Origin: Glandiceps talaboti
Lineage: Eukaryota; Hemichordata; Enteropneusta; Spengelidae
Direction: 5' to 3'
Assembly: GCF_964340395.1 (NCBI RefSeq)
Contig: NC_135562.1
Coordinates: 19,525,626-19,589,625, forward strand
DNA length: 64,000 bases
This document shows positions 61,346-64,000 of the stretch, piece after piece. The translations under genes were made by a program, and so were the position numbers. The notes under the pieces were generated by a model that worked only from the letters and a program-made list of their open reading frames with translations, did no database searches and was not told where the DNA came from. Position 1 is the first letter of the stretch. Each line of letters begins with the position of its first letter.

Positions 61346-61569
61346 TAAATTTACCCTGCAAATTACAACAACAACAAAAAGTCTTTCAAACTTTAGAAAT
61401 TTCAGATCTGTTTTGACATGATACAGGCCACAAACATCAAATTTCAGAAACCACATACACCAAAAATAACATAGAAATGTATCCAAGTCACTCTTAGAAG
61501 ATGTTTTTATTTAATCTTTCACTGTCCAGTGCATCCTTTTAATCAGTATTGAGTTGGCTATGTTTTTTG

Positions 61570-61645
61570 CTAAAGATGGGGAACCTTGGTAACAGAAAGG
61601 GGCAAAAAGATGAAAGTGTTACATAGTTTAATTCCCATACATTTA
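61570..61645 (-). repeat. Inverted-repeat arm in ROCO intron 2
   Basis: Reverse complement of 58025-58095 (see that entry). Confidence 0.65.
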
Positions 61646-61903
61646 CCAAGTTTATTTTGATTGGTAACACTGTATAATAATACCAGGGAACCCCGGTAGG
61701 TAATTTACCTACTAATTACCATGCACCCTTATCAAAAACACGGTTGTACATGCAACCATGTTCACTTTTCACCATCTTGTTTCGTGTTTATCTATCTTGT
61801 TCTTGTTTTTTTTTTTGAAATATCAATACATACAAATAAATATTTTTAAAAATGTATGGAAATTATAATATAAAAATTGCTATAATATAATTATTTTATG
61901 CAG

Positions 61904-63550
61904 GTATGAGGAATATTGATAACTTTGTTGACTTGATTATCGATAAAATAGAAGATATGGACAGACCAGAACACGTGCACACTGTCTTACAGTATCTACA
62001 TAACCTAGGTCAAGTGATATGGTTTGACAACATAGATGGTCTCAAAGACTACATTTTCATTAATCCTCCAATCTTGATCGACATCTTCAAGATGGTCATA
62101 CGACACCAACAAGACAAGAACCTTGAAGACAAGCAAAAGAAATGGCGGGAACTGATGGAGTGTAACTTGACCAAAACCAAATTTGAACTTTATCTGAGAA
62201 AGTTCAAAGAGGAAGGTTTCATAAACCATAAGTTATTGTACATGCTGTGGAAGAAACTACCAGCTAAAGAGTTTGAAGTGGAATGGTTGGTGAAAATATT
62301 GGAGCAGTTTGAACTGTGCTTTACTGGGGACGATACCACAGTGACAAGCTACAAATCATTGAATCCTACCGTTACTGATTTCAAACCCAAAGAAGTCGGA
62401 CAAAAGGCTGTGATGGGAGACATATCGCAGTCTTCTCCATCAAGTCAACAGATTCCACCATCAGCCAACCCAGTTCAGATGGTGGCGGGAGCCATACCGC
62501 GGTCTTCTCCATCAAGTCAACAGATTTCACCATCAGCCAACCCAGTTCTGGAACCCCAGGACACGGTACCTGTGCCAATCAGTTCTGCACCTCATTTCAC
62601 ACCCTACCACCCCCCAGGGATACAATACTACAACCAAGCTGGTAACTATCCAGCAGAAAGCATTCCATCTCAGTCGTACAGATATCCATACCAAGTCATG
62701 CCACCAACCTCCGGAATGTTTCCCCAGTACCAATCACCTCAAATGGTTTTACCTCAATCCCAAATGTATAATCCGTACTCCAATGTACCACCTTCTGGGA
62801 ATGGAATGGGATATACTCCATCAATGGTCCCAGAAAACTACCAGATACAACAAGGACAATATCCCCCACACATGTACCTACCACAACCACAGAATACATG
62901 GTACCCACAGCAACAGTCACCATGGGAACCACCACTATCACAACATCAAGGAAGTCCTGAATTTACTCCTCTCCAGACAATTCAAAGTCAAGAAGTATCT
63001 AATGGTCATTACCATGGCAACATAGCAATGGCAGAGAACAGTTGTTATGCTCCATCCAAAGACCAGAGTGATATTGATGCTGTTTCCATTGCATCTACTG
63101 TAACTGATTCAATGTCTACCCTTTCTGTGGATGAAAGTGATACTGCTTCATTGTCAGAGACACCGATGAAAACAAAACAAGAATCGACTGATTCTGGTGC
63201 TAGCATCAAAGATTTAACAACATCTAGAAAGAAGAGAGTTAAACCAGAGAAGAAGTTTTCTCTCTTTCCATGCTACCTTCCTGATGACTATAAACTCCCG
63301 GAAACACTCTGGCCGGAAAGAAGATCTGCTAATGAAGAAGAAATTACGGTGAAATTTGAGTTATTTCCAGTCAAGCCACGTGGCTTCTTTGAAAGATTAT
63401 TGGTTCGTTGTCACTGGAAGGAAGTACATATTCCTTTTTTACAAGTCTATCGTAAAGATGTCATTCTAAGAGAACGAGCTGTTGATGCCCTCATTTCTAT
63501 CCAGCATGAAAACGATGAAGATTTAATATTGAAAACAAGAAGCATCAAAA
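61904..63550 (+). CDS. ROCO protein, coding exon 3: COR domain split by a Pro/Gln-rich insert
   Basis: 1,647 nt in one open exon, phase 1 in (G|GT completes a glycine) and phase 1 out at the strong donor AAAA|GTAAGT. Residues about 566-710 are the first half of COR (HTVLQYLHNLGQVIWFD, IFINPPILIDIFKMVI). About 715-1010 is low-complexity sequence rich in P, Q, S, Y and M (runs such as PQQQSPW, YPPHMYLPQPQ), ending in a Ser/Thr/Asp-rich then basic stretch (SRKKRVKPEKK). COR resumes at about 1015-1113 (LFPCYLPDDY, LWPERR, FELFPVKPRGFFERLLVRCHW). A 72-bp tandem duplication encodes SSPSSQQIPPSANPV twice. The protein continues beyond the window, so the C-terminal domain is unknown. Confidence 0.93.
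62431..62550 (+). repeat. 72-bp tandem duplication within coding exon 3
   Basis: TCTTCTCCATCAAGTCAACA begins at 62431 and again at 62503; the step is 24 codons, so the frame is kept. The copies differ by a few bases (GATTCCACC / GATTTCACC), suggesting a fairly recent event. Confidence 0.93.
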
Positions 63551-64000
63551 GTAAGTTATAATTCAATTGAAAAAGGGGAAGGATACCTTTAAGTTATTAA
63601 TTCACATTGTTTTAATCAAATCTGTGAGATAAATGTGGCGTATGAGACTAGGCAATTATTAGTCTCATATTGATGTCACTTAATTCTGCCCAAGTAAGGA
63701 TGTGCAATGCTGTCATTGCCATTGGTGGGATACAATGGAAACTAATGGAGTTCCTAAAAGAGAATAGGTTGAATTATGGTTTAGGACTAATTATCATAGT
63801 TACTATTACGCCATGATGGGGGGGGGGGGGGGGGGGGGTCCCTCACAGCATCAATCAACCCCTTTCAGAGCAGACCAGTGAGGAACAGAACAACATAAAG
63901 TATCTAAGTTGATAAGAACCTCAGTTTAAAATTTTCCTACCATGACTCAGTTAACATCAGATTCAGTTATAAACTATACCCATGTGTGGTTGACTTTGAT
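63551..64000 (+). other. ROCO intron 3 (incomplete)
   Basis: Starts with GTAAGT; no acceptor with coding continuation is seen before the edge. Contains a G20 tract at 63819-63838. Confidence 0.8.

Larger units (their letters stand above)
60884..61903 (+). other. ROCO intron 2
   Basis: GT at 60884, acceptor TTTATGCAG at 61895-61903. Contains a SINE S1 tail (61225-61345) and the second inverted-repeat arm (61570-61645). Confidence 0.85.

Noticed and set aside
62005-63025. Other open frames over ROCO exon 3
   Set aside because: Shadows of the low-complexity coding exon.

Overview
The window looks like nuclear DNA of an invertebrate animal. It is AT-rich, with spliced genes (GT-AG introns, pyrimidine tracts before acceptors), very long non-coding stretches, tRNA-headed SINE-like repeats, palindromic MITE-like elements and many micro- and minisatellites. 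The short palindrome TACATGTA recurs everywhere, as in several marine invertebrate genomes. A domain-rich ROCO protein and a PDE7A1-type first exon fit a lophotrochozoan or an invertebrate deuterostome. I cannot name the species.

Only two genes can be supported, and both lie in the last 10 kb. On the minus strand, 54966-55094 is the first coding exon of a PDE7-type cAMP phosphodiesterase. It has a conserved PDE7A1-like N-terminus, an RRGAIS PKA-type site and a strong GTAAGT donor. The rest of that gene must lie at lower coordinates, so much or all of the left 54.9 kb may be its first intron. I found no catalytic PDE exon there. On the plus strand, 58194-63550 holds three coding exons of a ROCO protein: leucine-rich repeats, a Roc GTPase with all expected motifs, and a COR domain. 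The COR domain is split by about 295 residues of Pro/Gln/Ser/Tyr-rich low-complexity sequence. The gene runs off the right edge. The two genes are head to head, about 3 kb apart between start codons.

The left 55 kb is dominated by tandem repeats. Large minisatellites have units of 27 bp (1-3270, exactly 120 units), 45, 29-30, 21, 60, 45, 20, 38-40, 63, 28, 26 and 37 bp, and several show higher-order structure. Simple repeats include (CT)n, (AATC)n, (CATA)n, (ATCT)n, (CA)n, (AAAAC)n, (CAGA)n and (TA)n, plus long G/C homopolymers. Between them lie dispersed repeats: tRNA-like SINEs, one split by a 435-bp inverted-repeat insertion; a TTAA-flanked MITE family (two copies); a second hairpin MITE family (four copies); an 849-bp element with 38-bp terminal inverted repeats; and several single palindromes.

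Most long open frames in the left part are by-products of tandem repeats whose unit length is a multiple of three and whose unit lacks stop codons. They are not annotated as genes. No CRISPR array, rRNA, functional tRNA or viral gene was seen.
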